From: Mariannaea sp. PMI_226
Taxonomy: Eukaryota > Ascomycota > Sordariomycetes > Hypocreales > Nectriaceae
Assembly (NCBI GenBank): GCA_024336345.1
Contig: JANFOG010000001.1
Location: 2,666,001-2,730,000, forward strand
Length of the DNA: 64,000 bases
Direction: 5' to 3'
Positions 18,960-31,000 of the stretch are shown here, one piece after another. The notes beneath the pieces were generated by a model. It was not told the DNA's origin, did not search any database, and saw only the letters and a list, made by a program, of their open reading frames with translations. The position numbers and the translations under genes are program-made. Position 1 is the first letter of the stretch. Each line of letters starts with the position of its first letter.

Positions 18960-20170
18960 TGTTATTTCCTGTCCTTTGTATTCATTGTCTTCTTTCCCTA
19001 GGAGCGTAGGCTTAACCGTCCATTTCGATCTGTTCAGATGGAAGTTCCTGTATAACGATGCGAGAAGCTAACCGGCTGTTGAGAGAAATCGGACTTTTGA
19101 AGGGTTGAATACAACATGCCTCCTAAAAAGCGGAAAAGAAAAAAAAATTCAGCAAAGTCAAAATAATATTAAGGAAAGTAAAACCGCCAAAGGCATAAAA
19201 AAATAATAGTCCTCAGAGTCTGCTGTTGAAGATGTTGTCTCTGAGTTCTATTGTTGTCCCGGTATTTATTTTACCCACGCCTAGTTTTAAAATCATGGCT
19301 CGATGGGCAGATGCCCTGCAGTGACTTGCACGTGAAAGTGACAACTCTTTTTTTGCATGTGGGGCTGTTCACAGCAATCGGGTTCACATTGATGATGCAA
19401 TAGAGTCTCGGTCTTGGGCACCCGTCTTTCACCTGCAGTCATTTCGTAAGCCATCTCAAAAGAGAACTTCTGGCTTCTTTGGTTCAGTGTTCTCAACCAT
19501 TCATTACTCCGTCACAAACGTTCAGATAGCCCTATCAGCGCGCAAGTAGAATCTCATAAAAGCTCCCGATTTTTTATATCTTCTAGTCACTTGTGTGTTT
19601 CGATTCCTGCAATGCTGCACTTGAAACCATCATTCGCGTGTGGGAGAGGGTCTCCTGAGGTCGTCATCCGACGTCACTTAGCTACGTGAGGATGAGAAGC
19701 GTCTAACCAGTGATTTCCACCCTGACAATGTGGGAAAGATGAAGACGCTGTTCCGCTGAAACCGCCTCAATGTCCTCATAAACAGAGTAGAGCTTGATGA
19801 TGCATAATTGGGAAAACCCTACCGTAACGCTACGTAACGATGGGGCAAACGCAGTGGATTTCGGTGAGATTATAGGAAAATAACTATGGTGCATGGCAAT
19901 CTTATCCCAACGCTGTCTATTAAAAATTGACTCACATGTCTTTTCTCATCGAAAGGCGTTGGCAGCGCTTACACCTATGACTGCAGGGCCATCATATAGA
20001 TAAAGGACAAGAAGTCCGCAACCTCTACTGTCTGCTTATGACGTCTTAAAGTCACTATATACGGGAAACATGCGGCAGAATCTTTATGAGGCAGATATTT
20101 GATTTCGTATGTATTCAAAATGATAAATAAAAAAATATTTCCTCCCAGTTGTGGGACTTCAATAATAAAT
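18960..20170. other. Intergenic, right flank of the island
   Basis: 1.2 kb of AT-rich sequence with no gene, RNA or repeat that I can support, apart from A-runs near 19140 and an A7 run at 20129-20135 that may end the tRNA transcript. Confidence 0.5.
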
Positions 20171-20262
20171 GACCGTGGCAGGGGTCGAACCTGCGATCTT
20201 TTGCGAACAATCGAGTTTTTCGGATGTAAGGCAAACGCGTTAGACCACTACGCTACACGGTC
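20171..20262 (-). tRNA. tRNA-Val (anticodon UAC) with 19-nt intron
   Basis: On the minus strand all four arms pair. The acceptor stem is GACCGTG/CACGGTC, the D stem GCGT/ACGC, the anticodon stem TTTGC/GCAAA, and the T stem GCAGG/CCTGC with loop TTCGACC. The loop before the intron is CTTACA, so the anticodon is TAC (20226-20228) and position 37 is A. The intron occupies 20206-20224, directly after position 37 as in nuclear tRNA introns. Mature length without CCA is 73. A T7 run lies about 36 nt past the 3' end. Confidence 0.93.
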
Positions 20263-20960
20263 CTGCTTGTTGATTTACGGCCAGTATTTACTAACTATAA
20301 TCCACAGCCCATCTAGTCCCAACAGATCCACAGTACGAGCCAACATTAGGCGGACAAAACAGATAAAGCTCCGAGGTTGGACTATTTAAAGCAGAATACT
20401 TCCCCAGTCTGCTCACAAGTGCATATACTTTTTTCGATTCCCAGATTATAGATTCCCATGGCCCGCAACAGATTGTGGGGACAAATCGGCGGAATATAGC
20501 TTTAGCCAATGTGGATTATGATCTTTCAACTTATATCATCGAGAAGCCTACTCCTTTTCCAGAGCATTCTACCACAATTTTATGTTAGTGAGCGAGTAAC
20601 TTACTATCACAAATCCAAAGAGACCTATACATAAGCATATCCACTTTACATAGGAATAGATAACTCAGATTCAGTTCAAAAAGCGTCCATAACAGAGCCA
20701 AATCGCCGAAATAGTAATAAAGGCATTATACTTGTCAAAGGAGAACCAGAGCTTTAGGGTAGGCGCATTCGTCATGATCAACATCTCAGGTAAGGTAGAG
20801 AGCTACCTTGCCCCACAGTTGACAGACAGTACGTACCGCCCGCACCTCAGATGGGACTTGGAGCAGCAAGGTGGGTGAACTGACGTCGAAAGCTGAGACG
20901 CAGGGATTTCGACGTTCAAACAAACAGCTCTCCCCACCTCCCGTCCATACAACCACAATC
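20263..20960. promoter_or_regulatory. Upstream region of the rrf1 gene
   Basis: 700 bases between the tRNA and the rrf1 start. It should hold the tRNA 5' flank and the rrf1 promoter. No distinct element or gene is visible. Confidence 0.4.
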
Positions 20961-21941
20961 ATGGCACTCCCACGAGCCAATGCGCAAGCAAGGCAATACC
21001 TGCGCCTTCTTTCGTCCGAAAGGTATACTATATCCCCCTTGGGAGCTTCAATCACGGCTCCCCCCCACCCAAGGAATAGCATAAGTCTGGTCATAAACGG
21101 GCAACGAATTGGCTAACGGTTCTTCTATTACAGATCAGCTTTCCACACCGTTTCCCACCACCAGTTGGCTCCCCTAGCCTTCTTCATCCCATTGTCGCGA
21201 AGTGCCAATCAGTCGGCCGTCCGGGCTTTCTCCTCCTCCCTCCACCTCTACAAGAAGCGCAAAATCGCTGTGCCCACCAACAGCCCCAAACACAAGGACG
21301 CTTCCTCGAGCTCTCCGTCCAATGAAGCTCCCTCCCACTCCTCAGCCAAGGGGCCCCAGCCCAATCCCGAAGATCCTCTGAACTTCGACTCTGTGGTAGC
21401 CGCCTACGCTCCCATCGATACTCACTTCAAGGCCCAGCTCGCTGGCATGGCACACGGTGGCCGCTTTAACCCCACCAACCTAGGCGCTCTGCCCGTGTCT
21501 GTCAAAGAGCAAGGCAGTGAAACCGCTGCCACGTTCCCCCTTCGCGAACTCGCACAAGTTGTCCCCCGCTCCGGGCGGACTATCTCGCTGCTGGTCCACG
21601 AGAAGGAGTACATCAAGCCAATCATGAGCGCCGTGCAGGCAAGCAAGGAGTTCAACCAGCAGCCCCAGCGCTCCGAAGACAACGATCTTGAGCTGCTCCT
21701 CAAGATCGAACTGGAACGCAAGGACGAGGCTACACGCCGTGTCAAGGAGACGATGCAGGCGTACCGCGAGCGCATCCGCCAGGTGAGATCACGACACGAA
21801 AAGGTGATCAAGGACTGGAAGAAGAATGGTGATGTGCTCCCCGATGTGGCAAAGCGAGCCGAGAAGGAGCTGCAAAAGGTGCAAGACAAGAAGATGAAGG
21901 AGATTGACCAAGAGGAGGCACAGATTATTCGCCAATTGTAA
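20961..21941 (+). CDS. rrf1: Mitochondrial ribosome recycling factor
   Basis: Exons 20961-21022 and 21134-21941 give 289 residues; the intron (GTATAC...CAG, 111 nt) keeps frame. The N-terminus is basic and hydroxylated (MALPRANAQARQYLRLLSSE, then SANQSAVRAFSSSLHLYKKRK), as expected for matrix import. A Ser/Pro linker follows to about residue 90, then the RRF fold: DTHFKAQLAGMAHGGRFNP, the Arg-Thr-Ile block in VPRSGRTISLLVHEKEYIKPI, and the long helical hairpin ERKDEATRRVKETMQAYRER...RHEKVIKDWKKNGDVLPDV. RRF with EF-G2 splits mitoribosomes after termination. It is convergent with the RGG protein gene, stops 214 bp apart. The short first exon is supported by the presequence it supplies. Confidence 0.85.
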
Positions 21942-22155
21942 CCTTTCTTAGCCCAGATCTATAGCGTTGTACGAAGACGAGAAACCTGCACGATGATTTC
22001 ACGAAAGAAAAGGGAAAAGGTGTGCAGGACAGGAATTTTTGCATCATGAACACATCATGAACATTGTATATAGTATATTACACGTCGTGACGAAAAAAGT
22101 TATACACAGATCTTTTCCTCTCTAGATCCATCATCTCTCAAAAAAAAGAAAATCC

Positions 22156-23340
22156 CTACGCCTTTGCCTTTTGTTTTCCCGCGGGTTTGCTGCCGGGCTT
22201 GGTAGCTTTCTTTGCGAGCAGCGAATTCAACTTGGTCTCAAAGGAGTTGACATCCTTGCTTGTATATGTCTCAGCACGAAGATGCCACGAGCGAGATACG
22301 CCAATGGGGTCTACAGCGAACTTGGGCGTCTCATGCTGGCCATGGATGGCCTTGTCCATGATGACCTTGCGGACGGCATCCTCAGAGCCAGTAATGATGG
22401 GCGCTGGGGTCTTCTTGGCTTCTCCACCACCCTCGGTCTCAGCAACCTCAGCCTGGTTCTTGCTCTGAAGGAACCCCTCAGCCGCATCCCTGCTCTGGGT
22501 GTCGGCAAAGAAGCGGAGACCGCCCTGCTCAATCTCGGTCGCAAAGTGGCGAGGTAGGAAAGTCTGGGGGGCACCAACGTGGTCAGCGGTGCCCAAAACG
22601 CTGAGATTCTGCAGGACGGTAGCGGTCTTGCTGATCGAGCTGGAGGGCGCGGCGGGAGCAAAGTCCGTGAGAGAATCCACCGTCAGCGACGGGGAGTACT
22701 TGGTAGCAACGCCGAAGCGCATGTTGTCGTCGAAAGCTTGCTCGTCGGGATCTAAGCGTGCGAACTCATCACCACGGGTCTTGCGATCCTTTTCCTTGCT
22801 CTCGTCCTCGTTCCGGCGTGGTGTTGATCGTCTCGCACCACCTCGTCCTCGACCGCCCCGGCCGCTAAAGCCACCGCGACCTCTAGTAGGGCGACCGCCG
22901 CCTCTTGTGGATGAAGGGAAGCGGGGAGAAGAGCCAGAGGGACCGCCAGCGCCGCTGGCACCACCGCCCCGAGGCGTGAAACCACCACGAGGTGTGAAGC
23001 CGCCTCGAGCGCCACCTCGAGCACCGCCACGGCCTCGGAGTGATAGTCTGGGCAGGCTCTTCACATCAACGATCCTGGGGGCACCACCGGCACCAGTACC
23101 AGCACCGGATTGGGCATTTCCAGCACGAACCGGGCTTCGAGCTCGAGTGAGGGAGTTGATTTCGGTCGTAGCGGCACGAGATCGCTCCCGGAGCGATGGT
23201 TTGTTGCCGGGGCCTGTGCCGTCGGCGGCTTGCAATTGAGTCGTAGAGAACTGGCGGATGCAGCTTCGAAGAGCATCCGAGGCCTGCTCGAGCTCAGGCC
23301 TTGTCCGGCTGCACACCGAACGGAAGGCGTGGCGTTGCAT
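22156..23340 (-). CDS. RGG-rich mitochondrial protein of unknown function
   Basis: A single exon of 394 residues from the ATG at 23340. An upstream in-frame ATG at 23517 exists, but MQRHAFRSVCSRTRPELEQA is the better start because it opens a typical mitochondrial presequence ending near IRQFSTTQ. Seen in order: Ser/Arg/Ala linker; Gly/Arg-rich region about residues 100-190 with GRGGARGGARGGFTPRGG and further RGG/RGR boxes, a nucleic-acid-binding and arginine-methylation type of sequence; an acidic/basic spacer; a conserved-looking C-terminal part with KYSPSLTVDSL, FLPRHFATEIEQGG and GVSRSWHLRAETYTSKDVNS. RGG boxes plus presequence suggest a role with mitochondrial RNA or mitoribosomes; that is inference. 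It is convergent with rrf1. Confidence 0.75.
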   Translation of the reverse strand: MQRHAFRSVCSRTRPELEQASDALRSCIRQFSTTQLQAADGTGPGNKPSLRERSRAATTEINSLTRARSPVRAGNAQSGAGTGAGGAPRIVDVKSLPRLSLRGRGGARGGARGGFTPRGGFTPRGGGASGAGGPSGSSPRFPSSTRGGGRPTRGRGGFSGRGGRGRGGARRSTPRRNEDESKEKDRKTRGDEFARLDPDEQAFDDNMRFGVATKYSPSLTVDSLTDFAPAAPSSSISKTATVLQNLSVLGTADHVGAPQTFLPRHFATEIEQGGLRFFADTQSRDAAEGFLQSKNQAEVAETEGGGEAKKTPAPIITGSEDAVRKVIMDKAIHGQHETPKFAVDPIGVSRSWHLRAETYTSKDVNSFETKLNSLLAKKATKPGSKPAGKQKAKA

Positions 23341-24228
23341 CGTGGGCCAATGTCGGGTGAGGTTGATTTGAGCTAGAGTTGTTAACTTGGCGATATCCAA
23401 TTTTCTGCCGTTGGGTGGGCGGATGACTAAGCAGATGGGGAGAAACCTCCTCATTCGCTGATTACTTCTTGGAGATGCGTTTTCACGTCGCCCTTCTCGC
23501 AGCACAAAGTTTCTCATGAGGCTTATGATGGCTCATGATCAGAATAATATTTACTGTACGTCGTCTTACTGTATTTCTGATCCAAGTATCGCACGCAATC
23601 TTTCAGATTTCACAAAAACAAATAACACCCCTGTTTATCTTATTGAGCCGAATAGCCACTTATGTCTCCGAGACCAACGCAATGCAAAATCCACTTGTCG
23701 CTGACGTGAATAAAACCAACGCGATCTAATACACTGCATATTCCCCATCCATGTATGAGAGCTGCTTCTGCAGCCTCATAAACCTATGCAACACTCGTAC
23801 ATTGCATGAAACCATGTAAAATCCATCTCAGACCACGGGATGGAGAGGCTGAAGCCAAGCGCTGGCGACCGCAAAGCACGCCGAGAAGGCCATTTCTGAC
23901 CATCTGGATCATAGACAGCTACGTCTATTCCCTTAAGCAGAGCAGTCGGTATTCATGGGCCATCCCAACACGGTTGTCACCCCGTGGGAAACGATGGGAT
24001 CAAAGTGAGCGGAATAACCGTGATAACCCGTCGTAATCCTCCCCATGTCCTTCAAAAAGGATCTGCAATTGCCTAGATGTTGTTCCAAACCATAACGTCC
24101 GATTTTTCCCGGGTTGCCCTCGGATCAACGGCCGTTTCTCATTCGTATTAAGATGCTCACAGTGAAGTGAGTCGTAAAAAAAAGTGATTCTTCGTCCATG
24201 TCCTGGCTGTATGACGATCCACCAGACT
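23341..24228. other. Intergenic upstream of the RGG gene, downstream of ppz
   Basis: About 890 bases. The part next to 23340 is the leader of the RGG gene and carries an in-frame 59-codon extension. The remainder shows no gene or repeat. Confidence 0.4.
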
Positions 24229-25980
24229 TTATACACTCTGAGGCTGAACCATGGCCGGCTGCGAGGAGTTAGCGGCGAAAACTGAAATCACAGAGCCCAA
24301 TGAAACTTACCGGACTATTAAGCATGTGCTGTCGCTTATTGCGACTCTTTTTGATATGGCTCTTGAGAGCGCTAGAATCTAGAGGCTTGAGTAGTTCGAA
24401 GCTGCATAGCAACTCGGCAGACACGGACATGACAGCGCCCCAGTTATCGAACTCGCCACAGTACTGTTATTGTCAGCAAAATTCAGCGCTTTATAAATTA
24501 TGAATCCCCTGAGGGGAGAGGGGGAGGGGAAAGGAAAGGGAAGGGAACGGCTCACATTTGGCGCACTAAAGACTGTAACCAAAACCCTGTCGTTGAAGAA
24601 CTCGTACCCATCTTCGACAACCATGTGCGCTCGGCAGATCAAGTCGAAATCGTGGACTGCCAAAAAGTCGGTAATGACCCGTTTGCCAAAGCAATAGCTG
24701 ACCCCGCGTTCGTTGGCCTCCCAATCCTGCTCCATGTCTGCCGGATCTGACCACAAGAGATCGTTGAGTAGGCCATAGTCGGGCACGTCGGTCGGCCGCG
24801 CAATGTTTCGGATATCGTCCATGTGGCTCAGAGCTGGAGAGAGGCCTCCATGAACACAGAAGATTTTACCAGCCACGATAGCCGCGATTGGCAATGTATT
24901 GAAGCAATCCACAAAGGTCTTCCAAATCTTGACGTTGCACCTCCGTTTACACTCATCGTAGAACCCGTAAACTCGCGTCACATTGGCACACTCGTGGTTA
25001 CCACGGAGCAGAAAAAAGTTCTCGGGGAACTTGAGTTTGTAGCAGAGAAGAAGCAGGATAGTTTCGAGAGACTGCTTTCCACGGTCCACGTAATCACCCA
25101 GGAAGAGATAGTTAGCCATGGGTGGAAAGCCGCACATCTCAAACATTCGAATAAGATCTGTGTACTGTCCATGGACATCACCCACAATCTTGACCGGCGC
25201 ATCGAGCTCTAGCAGGGCCGGTTGAGACAAGAACACCTCTCTTGCCCGCTGACAGATTGCCACGATTTCGGCATTTTTGAGACATACGCTCTTGGTTACC
25301 TTTCCAGCGTAGCCTGCATCAAGCAATCGCTTAATGAAATCATCGAGGTCAATATCTTTTATGTCAGACATGGCGACATTGGAATTGGGCTCAGACTTGG
25401 TGTCGGGAGAGGTCTGGTTACGGACTGGGTTAATAGTATTATCCCGTTTGACGAGAATAGATTGACCCGGAGCTTGCATGTGGGTGTTAACGCTTGCGTT
25501 TGCAGAGGGTGGTTGGTCAGAGACGTGATCAACTTCGCCCGATGCCTGAGCAGCACTTAAATCATGGGTGCCGCGCTTCGATGAGCTTTGTACGGGGGAT
25601 GGTGGAGGCTGATTTTCGGATTCGTTCGTCAAAACACTAGTAGGCTGAATATTGGGGAGGTCGCTTCGGCTCAAGCGGGATGCGCTTGACCTGCCACTTC
25701 TTCCAGACTTGACAGAAGCGGCATCGGTCTTGGACGAATCGTTTGCAGCATCGCCGTTCGATAGAATAGCTGAGTTTCTGGGACTGTCCGTTTTCCCTCC
25801 ACCAGGGATTTTTGATCGCAGATTTTTGAAGGACCGTGTCGAATCCTTGGTATCAGATCTGCTAAATGATGGATAGGACTGGAGGGAGGTATCAACAGCG
25901 CCGGCAGAGCCGGCGGAACTCTTTGACGTCGGGTTTTTGGAGCCGGAGCTACCGCTCTCCCTGGAAGTCTGGTTACCCAT
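24229..25980 (-). CDS. ppz1: PPZ-type serine/threonine protein phosphatase
   Basis: Exons 25980-24556, 24463-24311 and 24258-24229 give 535 residues; introns are 92 and 52 nt, both phase 0. The start [10 protein letters not shown] was preferred over a Met seven codons upstream because Gly2 is a myristoylation signal conserved in this family. Residues 1 to about 215 are Ser/Lys-rich and disordered. The PP1-like catalytic domain follows: GDVHGQ near 267, GDYVDRG, RGNHE, HGGLSP, and SAPN/YCGEFDN split exactly by intron 1; metal ligands Asp, His, Asn are present. It ends [14 protein letters not shown] enzymes act at the plasma membrane in salt tolerance, K+ transport and wall integrity, and are controlled by HAL3-type subunits. 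The assignment over PP1 proper rests on the long myristoylated N-extension. Confidence 0.92.
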
Positions 25981-28000
25981 TGTGCCAGATCCCCGTGTCA
26001 CTCAAACGCGACGATGTCTCAAAGGTCGCGTGGAGGCGTGGGAGTCTCGAAGGGGCTCAGTGGCCAACCCGTTACTCAGCACCCAGAGTTGAGAAAAAAA
26101 AATGACAGCAGACTAAAATCCGGTGTTAGGGAGGACGGTATAGCCGACCAAGGAGAGAGAAGAAGGAGCCGCGAGGCCGGATCCTTGATGCGTCCGTTTT
26201 GTGTAGTTCTGGCTGGCGCCGAGAGGAGACTTGTTTGAGGTCGAGTATGAATGTCGGGGGGTGTGGTTCGTGGTGGTGATGACGTCGTGGGGTGCTCTCT
26301 TAAGGGCCGGGTCGGAACCGGGGGGTATGGTAAAGTGCGAACGGGCGACAATCGGAGATGGCGCCTAACAGCCGAAACCCGGATTTCGGATCTAGAGAAG
26401 AACCCACGTCAGCTTGAGTCACAAGTACAGAATAGGCATTGCTAATATTTTGGGTGACGACAACAACGACGACGACGACGAGATCGGGGTTCAAGGCAAA
26501 TTTGTGCGGCGCATTCATGGGTGGAGCATACAGGGTAAAAAACTTGAGACAGCCTCAGAGGTGGGAATGAGTGACAATTCCAGCCAGTAGGTGAGAGCCG
26601 CAGCTGTATTGTGGCAGACCTAAGACAGGGGAAAAAAAGAATTTGCGGGAGGAGTCTTTGGCAAGTGGAAGAAATCAGATCGCCAAGGCGCCAGAGTGAA
26701 ACGAGCGTCAACGACAAGTTGGGCGTCAGTACGGTTGACTGCTCAAAGACGGCGGTTTGCGCAAGAGTTTCTTAGGACTGGGGAATAGAGACTAGACTCT
26801 GTTTGTATCGATGGGTCAAGAGCGTGCGAAGAAAGATGTGGAAATCTCTGAGGTCGAATCGCACTGGTAATTCGAGGGCCAGTTCCAAGGTGGGCGAAAT
26901 CAGAGTGGCAGGCGGGATGCTCGCAATGGATAGAAAGGAATAAAGTAGAGTTGGCAAGACAGCAGCAATGGAAGATGGTGACCTAATCAGAGTAAACAAG
27001 TGGCTGTTTGCTTGGTGATGAGAATCTTTGCTGTTGGCAAAGGTGGATAGAAGGAGAGGTTGATGGAGGAGAGATGATGAACAAAGTCGGGGACAGGAGA
27101 TGGAGATGGAGATAAGGGACGGAACTGGAGACGACGAAAGGTACCAGCCTACCTATGTATTGCAGGCGAGGGCGCAAGAGGGAGTCGCACTGGTTGGCAG
27201 CTAGATGTCCGCGGTGCCGGATAAGGTCCAGGTCAAAAAGCAACGGAGCAGGCGTGGCGGGCGACTACAAATTAAGGTTCCACACCCCTCTTCAGAGACG
27301 GATTCTCGCTGGGTTCCTTGGCTTGAGGGTCAAGGAGAAATAGGTGGTGATTGCGGCCACGACGGTGGAGGTAGCGAAGACTGTGGACGACTGGGCGATG
27401 AGGGATAGCGGAAGCTGGTGGAAGAAGGAAAAAACCAGAGAAGAAAAGGAAGCGAGAAGAGCCTAAATTTGGCGGGAGGCAAAGTGTTTCTTTTGCTTGG
27501 GAGGGGGGGGATTGAGCGTTTGGTGGCTTGAAGAAGTTGTACTCGATCGGGGAAGCAATGCCAGGGATCTGCGACAACGTCCCTCCAAGGGCTTCTGGGA
27601 ACCTATGAGAGCCTGTGAGAGCCCCAAGCGACGAACTGTGGTGCAGCTGCACTGGTCGGGCAGGATGGGTGAGCGTGGGATTGCGACAGGGGGTCAGGCC
27701 AAAGTAGGGAACTAACAGACCAGCGATTGGAGGGGGGAACCGGGGAGACGAGAAGGTGAGGAGAGGATGATGAGTGTGAGGATGGAAGGGTGACTGAATA
27801 AGTGCAGTGGTGAGGAATCAGTCAACTGCGACGAGGGGGGGGTGGTTTGGTTGCTCTCGGTGGGATGGGGATGGGACGTATGAAGTACAGGTAAAGAGGT
27901 AGCTTTTTGTGGGGGAGGGGCCAAGCAAAACAGCAACAACAGCAACATCAATTCGGTGTCAGAGGCATGATTGAAGTCCGAGGGGGCAAATAATACATAC
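25981..28000. promoter_or_regulatory. Purine-rich upstream flank of ppz
   Basis: About 2 kb strongly enriched in G and A on the + strand, which means C/T-rich in the direction of ppz transcription, the usual look of a fungal promoter and long 5' leader. It includes a GAC-repeat near 26467-26483. Open frames here are low-complexity and lack motifs. A 5' UTR intron is possible. Confidence 0.5.
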
Positions 28001-31000
28001 GAAGTAATCGATACGATATAATCCGTAATATTTTTCAGTATGTCTTGTCGGCAAGTATGAATTGATTATTAGAAACAGATGACACCCATGCCCCAAATAG
28101 AATGAGTGAGTACCTAAACTTCCTACCTACCTTGCCTGGATAGCTTGGTGCATAGCTGAGTAGCTATGTAAATGACGCCAAGAGCCAAGAGAGCCTCGAA
28201 GGATGAACGAGGGCCTCGTTAGTATTTATTGATCACCCCCTTTAGTAGGTATTCATTAAAAAAAAAATCACAACTTGCTCGTCCGCCTGGCTGGGACCCA
28301 AGTTGAGACCCTACTGAGTGGACATTGAGAGTCACTGTACAATTAGGGGTGGACGATTCAGACATCTGATGAAAAGGTCTAGGTTTCGACAATCGTACTC
28401 GCAAAGGCAAAATACAAATCTCGTTACGGAGGCTATGGACCAGTCCATGGGGGAATAACATGCCAGATTCCAGCGCTAGATTTTTTTTTTAAAATTTTTT
28501 TTTCATGTAGCCATGTGCAACCAATACTAATGTCCATGGGTTCAATTACATACCCAGGTAGAAAAATTCCTCTAGTTACTCGGTCCCAGTATCTTGAGAG
28601 ATAAGTACATAGAAGTTCTGGCCGAGCGCCCAAGAGGATCCAGTTCTGATGCCCAACCAGACCAGGGGGGGGGAGAGAGAGGAGAGGATAGGATAGGAGA
28701 GAGGGGGGTGTAGCTTTGTTGTTTGCTGTTTCGGACTGGATATTAGGTCTCTGAGTAGCAATGAAGTTCGACGAAAAGGAATATCGGAGAGCGAACATCA
28801 TGGATCAATGACGCCTGGAGAAATGAAGGTTGTTTCTCTTGTCCCTCTGCAAAACCCCCACCTCCATCCATCTTCCAGGCGTGTTCCGGGCTGCAATGTC
28901 TGGACCAGTGTCCTTCAAACCCATGACCATTGGTGAATTGCCATCCATGTGCGTCTGACCTGCTCCGTGCTGCCGAGTACGTACACCAAGCCGGCCACTG
29001 AGCGCAGCCGCAGCTGCATGCAGTAACAAGGGTCCAGGGACCCGGCATGAAATGTCCAGTGGCACGTGCAGAAGAACCTAGCTTGCCATTTTTGCCTTAC
29101 AAGGAGCAAGAAGAGAGTCGAAATTGGCCGCAGACGGCGTCAAGGTCTCAAACAGTCACTAATCAGAGTCAGGGCACGAACGTTCTTGTTACATAGTAAC
29201 AGCGGCAACACCCAGCACTACACAATTCAGTAACATTTCCCTGTATTGAGGACGAAGGGAGGGGCAAATATTGCCAACTACTCAAGAGGGTTCTGACTTG
29301 CATCTGGCCCGGTACGTGCGCAGGTGGGTGAGCGCCTGAGAGTTGACTCCGTAGCACACGCGGACAATGGGTCCCCGTGACTTCAGTCCCGTGCTCGCCG
29401 GCTCCCTCACCGACGAGAGCTAATAAGGATCGGTCGACGAAAGCGGCATCCACCATCTGTGCGTTGACCTTCCAGTGACAGTGAGAGTTGACTCAGCTTG
29501 AGAAGTGAGATGAGGACTAAGGCAGCTTTTCATGTGCGACAACGGAGAATTTTGTCTTGCCCTCTAAAATTCCCGCCATTTCTTGCCCCCATGCACGTCT
29601 GATGTTTTGTCCAGGGAAGGAGGCGAGAATAGGAGGCTTGAATAAGGAAAAACAGGATCAGGGATCTTTATCAGCTCAAATCCCCCCTACCAGAAAAAAT
29701 TCATAACAAAAAAAATAAGATAATAGACGGCACATAGCGGTGACCACTCTTCTCTGCTTGGACAAGAAGCCCAGCCTACAGGCCGCTGTCTCATAGCCTT
29801 CACAACATTGGATCTGCTACAAGTCGCATGTCGCAGCTTTCTGCAGCCTAGTGCACCTGGATGATTCTTACAGACCTGATTCGTCTTTGGTCAGTTCCAC
29901 TATGGCATAACCTGCCTTTCAATACGATACTATGTATGTCTCTTGCATGCCTCAATTCGAAGCCTTGATGTGCTTCAAATTGGGCCTGGAGCTTCCGAAT
30001 ATCCTGCGAACCAGCCCATCGAGCAGCTGGAGCTAAAAGCAATTAATTTAGCTTCTGGTGTCATCGAGTTGTCATCGCCCTCAAGAAGATAAAAACTGAA
30101 TGATAGATTCTTTGCTTCTTCTGATCAGCTAGGTCGATATAGTGGCAAAACCAGGAGCATCGGGGAACCTTCACCAACCCGCCCCAGTACCAGCCCCAAC
30201 CCCCAACCCCTCACGGGGAGCCTCTTCCGCGCTGTCTCGAGCGTCGCTGATACCGCCCGGTGAGTTTATTAGTCGCAAGCTGCATGCTCACCAAGCCAAA
30301 TACAGACTTAGCTGCAGACAAACATATGCACCAAGGCTGGCTGTCACTGTGGAGGCGAGGATGAAAAGGACAACCAGTATGACAAGACACAGGAATGAGA
30401 GATGTAACAAGTTAAAATACTGAAGGTAGTGATCGCATATTGACGACATTATTCGTCGGATTACGGGCCGAAATCCTCTAGGCCATTTGAGATCATGTTG
30501 AGACAACTCCCGAAAAAACAAGCAACTGTCCACATAACTCTTTGCCGTGTCCCGCCCATGTGGGACGACGTTTATGAGACCGTTCGGACCATTTTGCACC
30601 TGCGGAATGTGCCATGACGATTATGATGCAACGTAATATCAACTAACACATACAGGCTTCCTCTGAGAACACTGGAATTGATTGTGAGATGGAATAGGCT
30701 CTAATCGCCGGCTTCCCCCCCACGTTTTGGATGTCACTGTCAAACATTGGAGGGGGGCGCCCGTCAAGGGCAAACAAAGTCGCATAGTAAAGTAGGAAGA
30801 AAGGCATTGGCCAACATGCCTTCGTACTCTGGAGATATAGTAGCCGGCAGTTGAAGACGATCGAAATTGAGACAGGCATCTGCTATATACAGTACTTCCT
30901 CATGAAAACGACATGGTTATGTGACAAAGAAAAAAAAGGTGCATGTCCACTCTGCACCTGAAGTACAGACTAGAGGGAGATGAAAACAACAATGACCAGA

